Source of the DNA: Terfezia claveryi
Taxonomy: Eukaryota; Ascomycota; Pezizomycetes; Pezizales; Pezizaceae
Length of the DNA: 64,000 bases
Assembly: GCA_015179025.1 (NCBI GenBank)
Contig: WHUX01000212.1
Coordinates: 27,162 to 91,161, forward strand
Reading direction: 5' to 3'
Positions 24,433-35,219 of this stretch are shown in pieces. The notes under the pieces were generated by a model that ran no database searches, was not told the DNA's origin, and saw only the letters and a list, made by a program, of their open reading frames with translations. The position numbers and the translations under genes were made by a program. Position 1 is the first letter of the stretch; the number at the start of each line of letters is the position of its first letter.

Positions 24433-25032
24433 GTATTGAGATATATGCGGAGTTCACACTTTGTGATATGTTTCATAGGAATTCATGCATTCGCGGGCAT
24501 ATATATATATATATAGGAGAAACTCGTACTTTTGGAGACATAGAGCAATGCATGCATTCGCGGGCATATATATATATATATGGGAGAAACTCATGCTTTT
24601 GGAGACTCACATAGATATGTGCGAGAAACTCATGCTTTTGGAGACTTATATATATATGTGTGAGAAACTCGTGCTTGTGGAGACATATATATATATATGC
24701 GAGGAATCCATGCATTCACGAGCTTATATATATATATACGAGAAATCCATGCATTCGCAGGCTTATATATATATATGCAAGAAATCCATGCATTTCTCTA
24801 TGTCTCAAAAAGCACGAGTTTCTCGCACATATATATATATGTCTCCAAAAGCACGAGTTTCTCGCACATATATATATATATGCCCGGGAATGCATGGATT
24901 TCTCGCCAATATATATATATATGTCCCCAAAAGCATGAGTTTCTCGCACATATAAAGTATATATATGCCTGCGAATGCATAAATTCCTACGAAACATATC
25001 ACAAAGCGTGAACTTCGCATATATCGCAATAC
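24433..25032. repeat. 600 bp imperfect palindrome built of alternating 25-mers and (AT)n
   Basis: The outer ends are inverted copies: GTATTGAGATATATGCGG at 24433 faces the complement of CGCATATATCGCAATAC at 25016-25032, and the next 60 bp also match inverted. Inside are 14 units of about 25 bp of two related types, GCGAGAAACTCATGCTTTTGG.. and GCGAGAAATCCATGCATTCGC.., separated by (AT)5-8 tracts at 38-40 bp spacing. The first nine units share one orientation and the last five are reversed; the switch is near 24795. Long open frames across it (IYIYI repeats) are artefacts of the AT tracts. The array stops exactly where the 8.6 kb TIR element starts. Confidence 0.85.
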
Positions 25033-25203
25033 TAGTCTCGGCACCCGACCCTCGAGCTTGGCAAACCAGCGAAGAGGGTCTGGTACAATATCTAATTGTT
25101 TGTGTGCCCACTTTTCCAAGGATTTTGAGGGTGTCACCAACCTCGACAAGCGGGTTTTTAGTACCAAATTCCTCAAGGCAACCGGGCGATGCAACCAAAT
25201 CCC
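25033..25203 (+). repeat. Left terminal inverted repeat of the 8.6 kb element
   Basis: 171 bp, beginning TAGTCTCGGCACCCGACCC and ending CAACCAAATCCC. It is about 95% identical by eye to the complement of 33482-33652. The inner boundary is clear because the sequences diverge right after AAATCCC. Confidence 0.9.
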
Positions 25204-25328
25204 GGCACCCCAAATCCCTAGTTTGACACTCAAGTAGTTAGATAGTAGGCCTTGTCATAAATAAACATCATCGTACATTGACCATCTAAACTGTCGCACA
25301 ACCTTCAAGATCCACAAATAAGCAAAAT

Positions 25329-28029
25329 ATGGCCAACGAAGAGAGATCATTGCTATTGGCGGATCACGGTGAGACTTATGGAGCCGTGCGAAGGAGGAGA
25401 AGTAAGACATTGGCGAGGCATCGTCAACAAAATCATTAATCAACCGGGGAGGAGGCGGTCCCGGGGCCATCTCAGCGGTCTGAAGGGTATCAAGGGATTC
25501 GCGAGCCACAAGAAACCCCCCAGAAGACAGGGGCTAGTAGGCCTAAGAAAAAAGAGAGTCAAGGAGCTCATTATAAAACTCTGAAAAGTCAAAGGGATCA
25601 TGCGGAGAAAATTGAGGCAATTATGGGAGTTATGAAAGAACATTACTCTAGCATCAGAGAATTCTTGCGACATTTCTTCAAGAATGAAAAGTTTAAAGTG
25701 GCTCACCAAAATTTTTACGAGGAAGGAGGATTCAATGAAATCTTGGGATTGTAGTTGAATTCTGATTCTGTGAGGAGCCATGATATGGTACATAGTTTGG
25801 TGGACTATGTGGAATGTTACTTTGAAGACGAATTCCATCAGATGTTGAAAGACAAAGGCTCGGTCGTACAATTCAACGCCAAAGGGCGGATGCTGCTAAA
25901 GGTTGAGGAGATTAGCAACCAGTTTGCGAAAATGTCCACACATGTGAAAAATGAGGCACCATTGGTACGGAGAGTCCTGAAGAGGTGTGCAACTAAGGAA
26001 GGGGATCCAGAGCGCTGGGATCACGGACAGATTCAGTGACACTTTCCTCTATTCTATCCCTCTTGTATAGGCGGAATCAACAAGCGAACGCATGGTAGAG
26101 TACTTTCAGCATATTTTATTATGCTTGCGGACTTCAACGTTCCGGGATGGATGTGTTAAATAAATTGGGTATGTATGTATCATATTCGATCTTCAATAAC
26201 CTTGCACATACATTGTCTGATCAAATGAGGGGTGAATTAATTGAACTGGTGCGGAAAATCCTATGTTGATGGAAGTCGATAATGTCAACAAGCATGTTGG
26301 TGTCCGAGACGGGTCATCAGTGAATCAGAGCTATATGTCGAACAGCACCAGGGGTTTTGCAACGACAGTAAGGGGTTTGCCAGCCGGTTTCAGAGGAAAT
26401 ATGTTACCTAGGAAATGGTATAAGCGTGGCCGCGCAAGGACTTAATGGGTCAGACATGATACCGAAAGATAAATCAGTAGATATCTATGAGGATTTGTTA
26501 CGTTTTGAGATCTGTGACACACTGTCTGCAATGCTTCTAGATGAACTGAAGGATTGGTTTAAAATGTTCGGGGGGAGAGATATGGGGTACCAACAGTTGA
26601 ATTGGTCGATACAACGAAAGCGTTGATCTACAGCCTTGATCTCATGGATTTCGAACAGATGTCTGTGGGGGGAAACTTGAAAAGTGTTAAACATATCCTT
26701 GAAAAAGATTTCCCGTATTCACTGGAATATTTGATTAAATCTTTAGTGCTGTATGGGGGGGATCAGCTTTTCGTCGAGAGCATGCACCAGATTCAGCGAA
26801 TGCAGGAATCGGATGTCGTAGGTGAAAATTACCAGTATATCGTTACGTTGTTAGGGACGTTACATTTAATGATGAATCTGGGAAAGTTAATCATGAAGCA
26901 GCACTATGGGGGTTTAGACTCCAATGATCCGTCCAGATTGAGATTCTTCAACACTTTACTAGGTACATGAGTGGTCCGCAAGGCGAGGCTAATCGTAATA
27001 TGTTTGTGTTGACAGGATTGCAAAAATTGGATATGAAAGGGACGGATTTCTGGTCAACTTCTTTATTGATCCGACGTTCCTTATCAGCGGCGTTGCAGTG
27101 TTGATGATATGTGAAACCGAGCAACCAGTATGGAGGAGTTTACAGTGAAAATTCATGACGGTTCGGTTAGTTGGGTCTCAGCGATGGAGGGAGTAATGAG
27201 GCAACTGATTTTAAACGGGTCAAGGAAATGAGAGATGGGGCAAAAGGCGAAAGGGATATTTCACATGAAAATTTGCTATTGTTCGTGCGCCTAGCGGTCC
27301 AGTTTGTGGGGTTGTATAAAGCTACAAGGCATGGCGACGTGGGTGTTATGCAGTGTGTGATGGATTTGTTAGGGCCGGAATTCTTGGGAGCAAAACAACA
27401 TAAGTATGCGTGGGAGTTATTTGAGGTTGGGTGTGGTTTCAAAAAGGAGTGGAGTCGGGAATTGCAGAATGTGGTCAAATGGAATTGGGTGATTAATGTG
27501 ACTGGGGACCGAGGAATTTTCTTGCTCTGGATGAGTACATGGAAGAGTTGGTCAGAGGAATTAAGGTTGGTGGTTATGATTTTGGTTCAGGGATCTCGAT
27601 TTGCTGAATATGGTTAACAAGGTATTATACAACCAGGCGGATCAGAGAGTTGGATATTTTACCCGGAAGGTAATTACAAGGTCAATACCTTACTTTATGA
27701 GCATCAAGAAGGATGTACTAGGTTGTTAGGAATTGCGCCGAAATCCGGCCATCATACTAGAAGTGAGGTTTGACAGATGTCAAGGCTTTGGTCCGCAAGC
27801 TTTTGCAGAATGGGTGGGGAAAGTGGTACCAGGTAGGGGTGTTATGGGTGAGACCTATAAGGAGTGTATCGACTTATGCAGAAAGGGTGCGATGAGTTGG
27901 GTGAAGGATTTATTGGGAAAGATTCCTTAGAAAGAGTGCAGGTTTAGATGATGAAGGGGACATGGATTTAGACAACGAAGTAGTGGGCTTCAGTGATGAT
28001 TCTTCGGATGACAAGGTTACGATTAGGTG
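25329..28029 (+). pseudogene. DUF6589-type protein gene, decayed
   Basis: The ATG at 25329 (MANEERSLLLADHGETYG) is the first plausible start after the left TIR. Recognisable segments follow: a helical N-terminal region (25440-26039), DNVNKHVGVRDGSS with a downstream STRG (26272-26370), YGGDQLFVESMHQIQR (26752-26800), LLGTLHLMMNLGK (26848-26886), GDVGVMQCVMDLLGPEFLG (27334-27390), NWVINVTGD (27485-27511) and an acidic C-terminal tail ending at 28029. Their order matches my memory of fungal DUF6589 proteins, which are repetitive and often lie in transposon-rich DNA. Stops at about 25436, 25751 and 26037 look like CAA/CAG/CGA transitions, and there are also frame changes. A transposase role is inference. 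Confidence 0.65.
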
Positions 28030-28034
28030 AAGGA

Positions 28035-30823
28035 CTAGTGGAATGATATTATTTGATTAATAGCAACGTAGTTTAAAGAATAAATCAAACACGAGAAATG
28101 AAAGCAGAAAAGAAAATAGAAAATCCGACAACAGAAGTAGCTCATGCGACTAATTTCCTGGGACAAGTATAGGTGCCCATCTGGAGCTGGTGTTGTTTGG
28201 CAACTTGCTTGATGATGGTGTTGTGGTGAATTGGCCCACGACTGTATAACCTGTAGCCTTCCGGTGCCTCGGGTTCCAGGTTGAAGTCTAACTCCCCTGT
28301 CCCAGGCTTGGAGTGATGCAACGAGTTCGTTTTTGGGTTTCGATACATTTAATCCACATTCAATTAGAAGAGGTCTCATTTGCGCAATTGTCATTTTTTC
28401 ATATTCAATGACGGTTGAGTTGTTAACTGAAGAATTATTGTTGGTAGCAGAGCTAACGGTTGTGTTCTCGAGTAGAGTATGGGTACTGCTTTCTGGAAGG
28501 GAATCAGTGTTGGTATGTGAGTTTGTTATATGTCCAGTAGCTGGTCCTGAGACTGTAGTTGGGCTAGAGGATTTCCTTGTTGAAGACTCAGTATTTGTTG
28601 TTTGGACATTGTTATGCGATGATTGGGACAACGCAGTATTGGTACTGTGTTGTAGGCATAGACGTGCTGTCGTTAGTGATTCCCTAGTTGCCGAGGGTCG
28701 GGTGCTGAGACTACTGGCTGCGACCTGCCTGATTTGATATTCTTCGACCTTGGTAGCCACGAGGTCGACGATCGCATGTTCTGTTTTGGCATTAACTTTA
28801 TAGATCTCTAGGAATTTGCTTTGATCTTACCATATTGACTGGAGACTCTTCGAATCCAGGGTATTCCTAGAATCGTGGCGATATCGTCAGGGTTTTGGAT
28901 CCCTTTGTAATTCGCGGCAATGGACTCTATTTGTTTATCTGTCAATACTGATTGTTCTGTCTTGATTCGGGGTACTGGAGTAATAGCTGCAAAGGTACGC
29001 TTGTGAAAATCTTTGAGTGCATCAATAATAATAGTTTTTACTACTGGGTCCGGTTTATGCCAGACTTTATGTGGGGCTATAGACGATGCATGCTGGTAAT
29101 CAATTACTAGGGGAAACATTGAGGGGTCCAGCCTCTCTTAACTATTGTCAATTTGGTACTGGTCACAACAAGCCCTGATACAAGGATTCTGTGGGATGAT
29201 TGCGATGCGGATCCCCAAATAGTCTAGTAAGATTTGACGACGACATTTTTTTTCGCCCTGGAGATTTAAAAGGCGATATAGGCCAACTTCCATTGCAGCC
29301 CGCATGTCTTGATGCATCACCTTGTCCCTTTGGTTTAACTGATTTTGTTTTCTTGTTAGACTTCTGAAATACGAACCGTGAAATTTGGATGTCGCCACGT
29401 TGCCACGACTACCAAAATAATGTGCTTCAGCGAAAACTAGGCAATCCCTTGGGTTTGGAGACTGCGCCCACAACGTCCCCATCTTTGGACCAACATATCC
29501 AGACAATCCAATTCGAAACCTTCCATTGGATGACTCGTAGCACATGGGAATCGTCATACCCATGCCCCATCAGATGTTAAACCAAGATTCTGGTTGTTCC
29601 ATTTCGCCAATCCCGCTAATGTAATCTTTCAATGTGTCAGACAAGTCGGCGAAATAAACTGCAATTGTTTTCTCGGCTACTGATTGCACATCCGTGGTTG
29701 CAGTCAACAGAGCCGTGTCAATTTTTGGTCGACGACGATAACTGCGGTCAAGGTGCCGACGTAAGTATTTGGCGACTTGTAAACACTCCTCGATCTTATC
29801 ACAATAAAGAATCGTTGGGGCAATAGTATCAATCCCAATACCCCGAATTGGGATCAAAAAGTCTAGATCTTGTTGCCCATCTCCTCGTCCTATAATTTCT
29901 CTAACTCCATAAAACAAATTCTTCCGGTTCGTTGTCTCACGAATGGTTACACTACAACCTGGGCGAAAACACAATGCTTGCTTGATTTGTGCTAATTTCG
30001 TGGCTGTCGCTATCGCTGTAAATGTCGAGAAAGATATATTCGGGAAATAAGGTCGCAAGGTATTGATTTTTGAATATTCTTCCGAAACTCCGATCCCCTG
30101 AAGACTCGCGCATTAGTTCACCCTTTGGAATCAATGCAATAGGATCCACTCCCTACCAGTCCAGAATCAAATGACCCTTGTCGGCGATGACGTATCCAAC
30201 GTCACAAGCCCATTACTTCCCCCCTTTAACAACCAAAGCCCAAAAATGCCCTTTCCGCGCCAGGGTTCGCTCTGGAGAAATCAGAATGATATTGTATTCC
30301 TTGTTTAATATCTTGTTGAAAATCCTGGGGTCCGCGGACACTGCTGCATCAGTCAAGGCCACTGCATTGATCTTTAGTTCATTCAGCGCAACCGCCATAC
30401 TTGTCGCCAATGCATTGATCGGGCAAATTATAATGCCGACCTTGCCTGGCAGTAGCAGAATTGGCGCCTAAAAAGCCAAACTCTTCCCACTCGATGTCCC
30501 CGCCACACAGGCCACGTCTCTGCCCATAAGGATGGCCATTGCCGCCCGAATTTGAAATGGATACATGTCTTTCCCACTCCTACACAATGACCATGAGCTG
30601 TATCCATCGAGAATTGCCTTGCATGCCACTCCTACCTCAACTTCACCATCAACTTCAGGATTTCTGCCTTTTGCTGATATTCCGTACTCAGTTCCCAGCT
30701 CTCAACCACCGAAGTTGCCATTTGAATTTCGTAATCAAATTGGTCCCGAGAGTAGATAAAATCAAAGATCCAAAGGATACAGGAGTGTTGTTGTTGTAAA
30801 AGGTTCTGTAACACCGACAACAA
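28035..30823 (-). pseudogene. RecQ-type DEAD/DEAH helicase with C-terminal SAP-like segment, decayed
   Basis: Minus-strand segments in order: N-terminal part (30823-30632), a Q-motif-like YPFQIRAAM followed by Walker A AGTSSGKS (about 30500-30550), motif Ia region with LISPERTL (about 30270), a decayed DExH box reading DKGH (about 30185), motif III TATAT (about 30016), second RecA-like domain with ILYCDKIEECL (about 29800), further C-terminal segments (29563-28808), and a Ser/Thr-rich tail holding a SAP-like helix pair MTIAQMRPLLIECGLNVSK near 28412-28356. Several stops and frame shifts interrupt it. RecQ helicases unwind DNA 3' to 5'; similar genes occur in fungal subtelomeres and mobile elements. 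The lost acidic residue in the DExH box argues against activity. Confidence 0.7.
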
Positions 30824-31327
30824 AACAACGAGGCATTGTCTCCCAGACTACCCAACTACCTCAAAGACAACTCTGTACAATATCCTTATGACGACAACCT
30901 CCTTTTCAAACTATTAAGCTATCCCATACTGACAGCATTTCGTACTTATTATGATGATTGGCTTCTTGATAAGCACCTTGATCATAAGTTCGTAATATTG
31001 ATAACTGCATTTATCATAGCTTCGTAATGTTCATGAGCCAAATATTTCATATCTATATCAGTCTGCCTAGGCACACCTACACAATCCATATAGCCATAAT
31101 TTTATCACGATATATACTATTGATGCTGCGCTGTTAGAATGTAAACAACTATTCTCGGTAAACAACAACAGAAAAGTTCTAGTGCTCTCGAGCTTGGCGA
31201 CCCTACCATGCGACGCACTAACTTCCTCGACCACATATCACCCCCCGTTCACTTTTCCCCACACACAATCTCGGCAACCAAAACATCATACTTCAACACA
31301 CCTCCCCACCCTTGTACCATATCCCAA

Positions 31328-33253
31328 ATGGACACCAAAGGTGACTCCATTGCTCCCAAAAGGATATCCAAGAGACGACTACCTCCCCGTGCTGATGAGG
31401 ATACCGATTCCGACTCAGTCCACAATGACAAAGCCAGTGACGAGTCTGATTCTTACAACAACCATGATTTAGACATAGAAATGCTCGAATCCAAGCTGAC
31501 TTCCTCCCAGACAACTTCTCCAGCACCAGTAAGGCCCAAGAGAAACTTCAAGAAGCCCAAGAACTACAAGATCCCAGAATCCTTATTTCAAGAAGAGCCC
31601 CTCACCAACCTCTGTCCACTAGGATTCAAGCTTAAGGTGATGAAGGCGTTCCAACAGTCCAAAGTTTCTACTACCACCTATGTAAAGTACAACATCCGGG
31701 TTATCATGGCAAAGAGACGAAAGCTCACCCCCATTGAGAAAGAATTTATCCTCATTAAGACTTTTGGATACACAAAAGCTCAAATCAAAACTGCCGGAGA
31801 TGCAAAAGCCTCTGACCCTAAGGCTTCTAGCAAAGTTGAAGTTATCATCATTAAAGCATTCAAAAATGCAAGTGTTGAACCCCCCACGCCTCATAACTCA
31901 TTCTGAACTACTAACTGATAACCCCGTCTTTTTATAGCATACGTCCTACATTTCGAAACTCTTGCGCATGCAATTTGAAGGCCTTGTTAGACAATTCTGG
32001 GAGTTGCAAACCCCAGTAATCAAGGAATTCGCCACCAACTGGGCCACTCAGGCCAAACTCAGAGCCCCTGAACCCGTTCTCACTGGCAACCAACTTGTTG
32101 CCACTCCAAATCAAATCAAATGCATGTTCCTCAAAGACAATACCAAATTGATCTCCGACATTTGGGCCCCAATTCTCAATGTTTACACTGAACACATTCT
32201 CCTCAATGACCCCGAGTGGGCTCAATATTTTACAGAATGTACTGCAATCATCCTCTGCCATCTCCTCACTGCCTGGTTCAAACTGCCGAACCCTCTGGAC
32301 GAAATTCAGAAACTACTTACCTATGTCGGCCAACGTAGTATGTCTGGATTCCCTTTAACTTCTCCGCAAATTGGCGACCACATTGCTCAAGCAGATTTCA
32401 TCCCAACCCCAGTGACTTGGCCAAAGTTTAATAGGCCAGAAAAATGGAATACGGCTCGAGGAAAATGCCCGATTTATGGCCAACTTACATATTCGGTGAT
32501 CAGTGGCGAAATCTCCATTGAAGAGATAGACCAATCCATTACCGAAGAAGGCTTGAATCCATACAGTGAAAATCCTTACCCGCCACCACCTGCCTATACT
32601 AAAATCCCCCCTGATCTCGTGCAACAAACAAATACCAACATTGCGCAATGGGTGATTGTCAGGATCAATCAAGATATCGATACTCTCATTAAGCAGGAAC
32701 TTAAAGCGAAGCAGTAGAAGGAATACTCTCTCAGCATCCTACAGGATATGTACACTTGGCTCGAGGAGCGTCAACAAGTCGTTAACGCTCGAGTTCATAG
32801 CTCGAACACCACTATCGATGCCGCCGCATTTGTTGAAGCAGTGAAGGACGAGTACACTCAAGCCGCGAAGCGGGAAACTGACCCAACGAACCGCCGAAGT
32901 GCACCAAGCATAAACATGGAAATGATTATGACCAAAGATGTCATTGGAGCTTTTCATCTAATTGTCGGCGAAATCAAAAGGCAGATGACTACACCCCTAT
33001 GCCCATCTAGCCCTTCCCCCATTGTACTCCTCCTGTGGTCCCTCCTATGGCCTGTCAACAGGCTACACCCACTGACAACCCCACATCTCCATCCAATCAT
33101 AACCATTCCGAATCTCCTGGGTCAAGCACCGCATCCCCGAAGCCAGTGGTGGATGGGAATGCTCCCCTGATGCCACCCCCGCCACTTCCCCTGCATGTGA
33201 GGGCACAAACCCAAGCGGCTGCCAGCTGCTTGGACCTTTCCACTCAGGCGTAA
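31328..33253 (+). pseudogene. Unrecognised third gene of the 8.6 kb element
   Basis: ATG at 31328 (MDTKGDSIAPKRISKRR) opens a charged N-terminal part, with an acidic D/S/E-rich stretch and a lysine-rich block, to about 31890. A probable intron (branch-like ACTAACTGAT, acceptor TTTTTATAG at 31938) leads into 31939-32717, a frame rich in Trp, Pro and Asn that looks globular. A single TAG at 32715-32717 interrupts the same frame, which continues to about 32990 with a helical, charged part; a proline-rich tail lies in another frame (33035-33253). I do not recognise the family. Its basic N-terminus would suit a nucleic-acid-binding accessory factor, but that is a guess. Confidence 0.55.
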
Positions 33254-33481
33254 ATACTATCACATTGAATGATAGTCATACCAAAAAATCTGGCGCTCAT
33301 TTTCTTCTTATTTTCTTTTCACTAGCAAAATTGTCTTTGTAAAGCCAAAGTTGACATCTTGGTGGAGGTCATTTACGGAATTACCATCAGAATAAAAACA
33401 TTAGCTATTTAATTCAATGAATCAAATGAAATGTATGCACTCGTAATTTATTGATCTTGCTAATTTTCGTTGAGTGAAGTG

Positions 33482-33652
33482 GGGATTTGGTTGCGTCGCC
33501 CGGTTGCCTTGGGGAATTTGGCACTAAAAACCCGCTTGTCGAGGTTGGTGACACCCTCAAAATCCTTGGAAAAGTGGGCACACAAACAATTAGATATTGT
33601 ACTAGACCCTCTTCGCTGGTTTGCCAAGCTCGAGGGTCGGGTGCCGAGACTA
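33482..33652 (-). repeat. Right terminal inverted repeat of the 8.6 kb element
   Basis: Inverted match of 25033-25203, ending CCGAGACTA at 33652. The PLC-like gene's stop codon is only about 200 bp beyond it. Confidence 0.9.
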
Positions 33653-33853
33653 ATATACATGTACTCGTTGCGCTGTTGATGTGGAGAGCATGTCCGTGGT
33701 TGAATACAGCAAAGCAAAAAATTCGGCCAGGCAGACATATCTGTACATACATCACTCAAGACAGACGGATGAAGCAAACGGGCTTTTCCCCGGGTATTAT
33801 CCATTCCTTGTAGCTAATTTTGAGCAATTACAATTTGTAACACAGCAAAACAA

Positions 33854-35219
33854 TCAATTCCAAAGATTTGCCCAATCACCGCTTGCAAGAATCCAATCAC
33901 CCCATTTTGGAGACAAGCCTTGGTTGTCAATCTTGAATAATAGCTCATCCAGGGCTCGTTCACCTCCGGACTTACCTCTGGTGCCCCGTGTTTCATCTTC
34001 AGTCTGCGTTGGGGTCGGCGGAGGTGGCACTCGATTGACCGGATCCGTAACATTGTTCAGGGCGTCGATTGTGGCGATTGGATTGCCGTCATTGAAAAAG
34101 TCGACCAGGACAAAGGTTGGCACCCGGGGCGGTAGAAGGGCCTCCCAGTCACTTGAATCCTTGCACGTTTCTAGACCGGTGGTTAGAGAGGGACCATTGG
34201 TATCTGTGATCTATTAAATGTTGTCAGAACGATGTCTGGTTGGCACAACACCCTCCTCCGCACAACACCCTCCTGTGGAGGAGGGTGTTGTGCCAACCAA
34301 ACTAATGTCCACTTTAAACGCTTCGGAGAGAAGTCTGCAATTACCGCTTCCACATATGGTCTCATCATGCCTAGGCCCATATTCACATACAAGTACCAAT
34401 TCAACAACGGTACCACCCCCTCTGATTGTGCTCTCGTTAACCCCCCTTCGCCCCTCAATCTCCCCGGTCTATCCACAGCACAGCTCCAGGCCTTTGGATC
34501 CGTATTCTCCCACTTTGTCTCCCAGATATAATCCCATTCAGTAAGCAGGAACGGGACGCTAGCATCATCTCCGCCTGCTGTAACAAATACAACTAACCGC
34601 TTCTCGTCCTTGATCATTGTCTGTAGTGTTGGAAAATTAGGGATCCTGGTCCCCGCTGGCGAGGGTACAAAAGCCAATGAATCTGTTCCGCTATTTGTGA
34701 ATGACGGCAGGAGCTCACTGGCAGTAATTCTATCGTCGTTGACAATCAACAAGGTAACCACTGTAAAATTAAAAATATCAGTACTTTAAATAACTGACGA
34801 GCCAGTTCGTTTGACATACCCTCGTTTTCATGCTGGTCCATCCATGCCTTGATATGGGACAACCAATCCTCCAAAGTACCCCCATCCATCAACGTGCAAG
34901 TCGAATGACACAACCTTGGTTCGCCTCCCTTGGAGTCTCTGTGTAATTGTCCCTGGAGTAACCGTATCCCCGCATCCAGCTGCACTGTGACATTGAAGTA
35001 CTGATTTCCTGAAGTTGAGAAACTTGTCGATTTGTCACGGAGGAAGGGGGAGTTGTGTGTCCCCAAGTGTGTTATAGCACCATAGGAGAGGTCGCAGAGG
35101 TGTGGAGAATTGTTACATGCTTTGGAGTCGTAGTATGCTTGTGATTGAAGGGCATGTTGGAAGATGAGGAGGGTGGAGAGGAGGAGGTGGGGGAGGCGGC
35201 CTGTACTGGAGAACAACAT
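33854..35219 (-). CDS. Secreted PLC-like phosphodiesterase (PI-PLC X-type TIM barrel)
   Basis: Three exons, 35219-34820, 34760-34345 and 34210-33854, give 390 residues with all phases consistent. Introns are 59 bp (GTATGT..TTTACAG) and 134 bp (GTAATT..TTAATAG). The start ATG has a CCACC context. Residues 1-28 form a signal peptide ([17 protein letters not shown]). The catalytic-domain signs are [11 protein letters not shown], with the first catalytic His, then [23 protein letters not shown] and [11 protein letters not shown]-terminal [19 protein letters not shown] strand-loop is typical of fungal PLC-like phosphodiesterases. The frame is intact. Substrate is not predictable; fungal relatives are secreted and poorly characterised. 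Intron 2 contains a small hairpin element. Confidence 0.85.
34231..34303. mobile_element. Miniature palindromic insertion in intron 2 of the PLC-like gene
   Basis: Two 22 bp arms, GGTTGGCACAACACCCTCCTCC and its exact complement, flank a 17 bp loop that itself repeats CACAACACCCTCCT. The outer ends (TGTCTGGTTGG / CCAACCAAACTA) are also nearly inverted. It accounts for about half of an unusually long 134 bp intron. Confidence 0.7.

Larger units (their letters stand above)
25033..33652. mobile_element. 8.62 kb DNA element with 171 bp terminal inverted repeats, carrying DUF6589-type and RecQ-type genes
   Basis: Terminal inverted repeats at 25033-25203 and 33482-33652 are nearly identical; both begin TAGTCTCGGCACCCGACC at the outer end. 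The outermost TA on each side could be a TA target duplication, leaving GTCTCGGCACC as the true terminus. Three genes fill the element: DUF6589-type (25329-28029, plus), RecQ-type helicase (30823-28035, minus, tail to tail with the first) and an unknown gene (31328-33253, plus, divergent from the helicase). There are no flanking gypsy or Mutator sequences. All three frames are interrupted, so this copy is probably dead. I do not know a described superfamily with this gene set. Confidence 0.8.

Noticed and set aside
24433..25032. CRISPR-like regular spacing of 25-mers
   Set aside because: Spacers are all (AT)n, repeat orientation flips midway, two repeat types alternate and the genome is eukaryotic; it is a palindromic satellite.
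24473..25233. Overlapping open frames of 60-165 codons with IYIYI repeats
   Set aside because: They are produced by (AT)n tracts on both strands and have no protein-like composition.
25033..33652. Starship, Crypton or Helitron
   Set aside because: No tyrosine recombinase/DUF3435 or Rep/Pif1-type helicase was found, and long terminal inverted repeats are not a feature of those groups.
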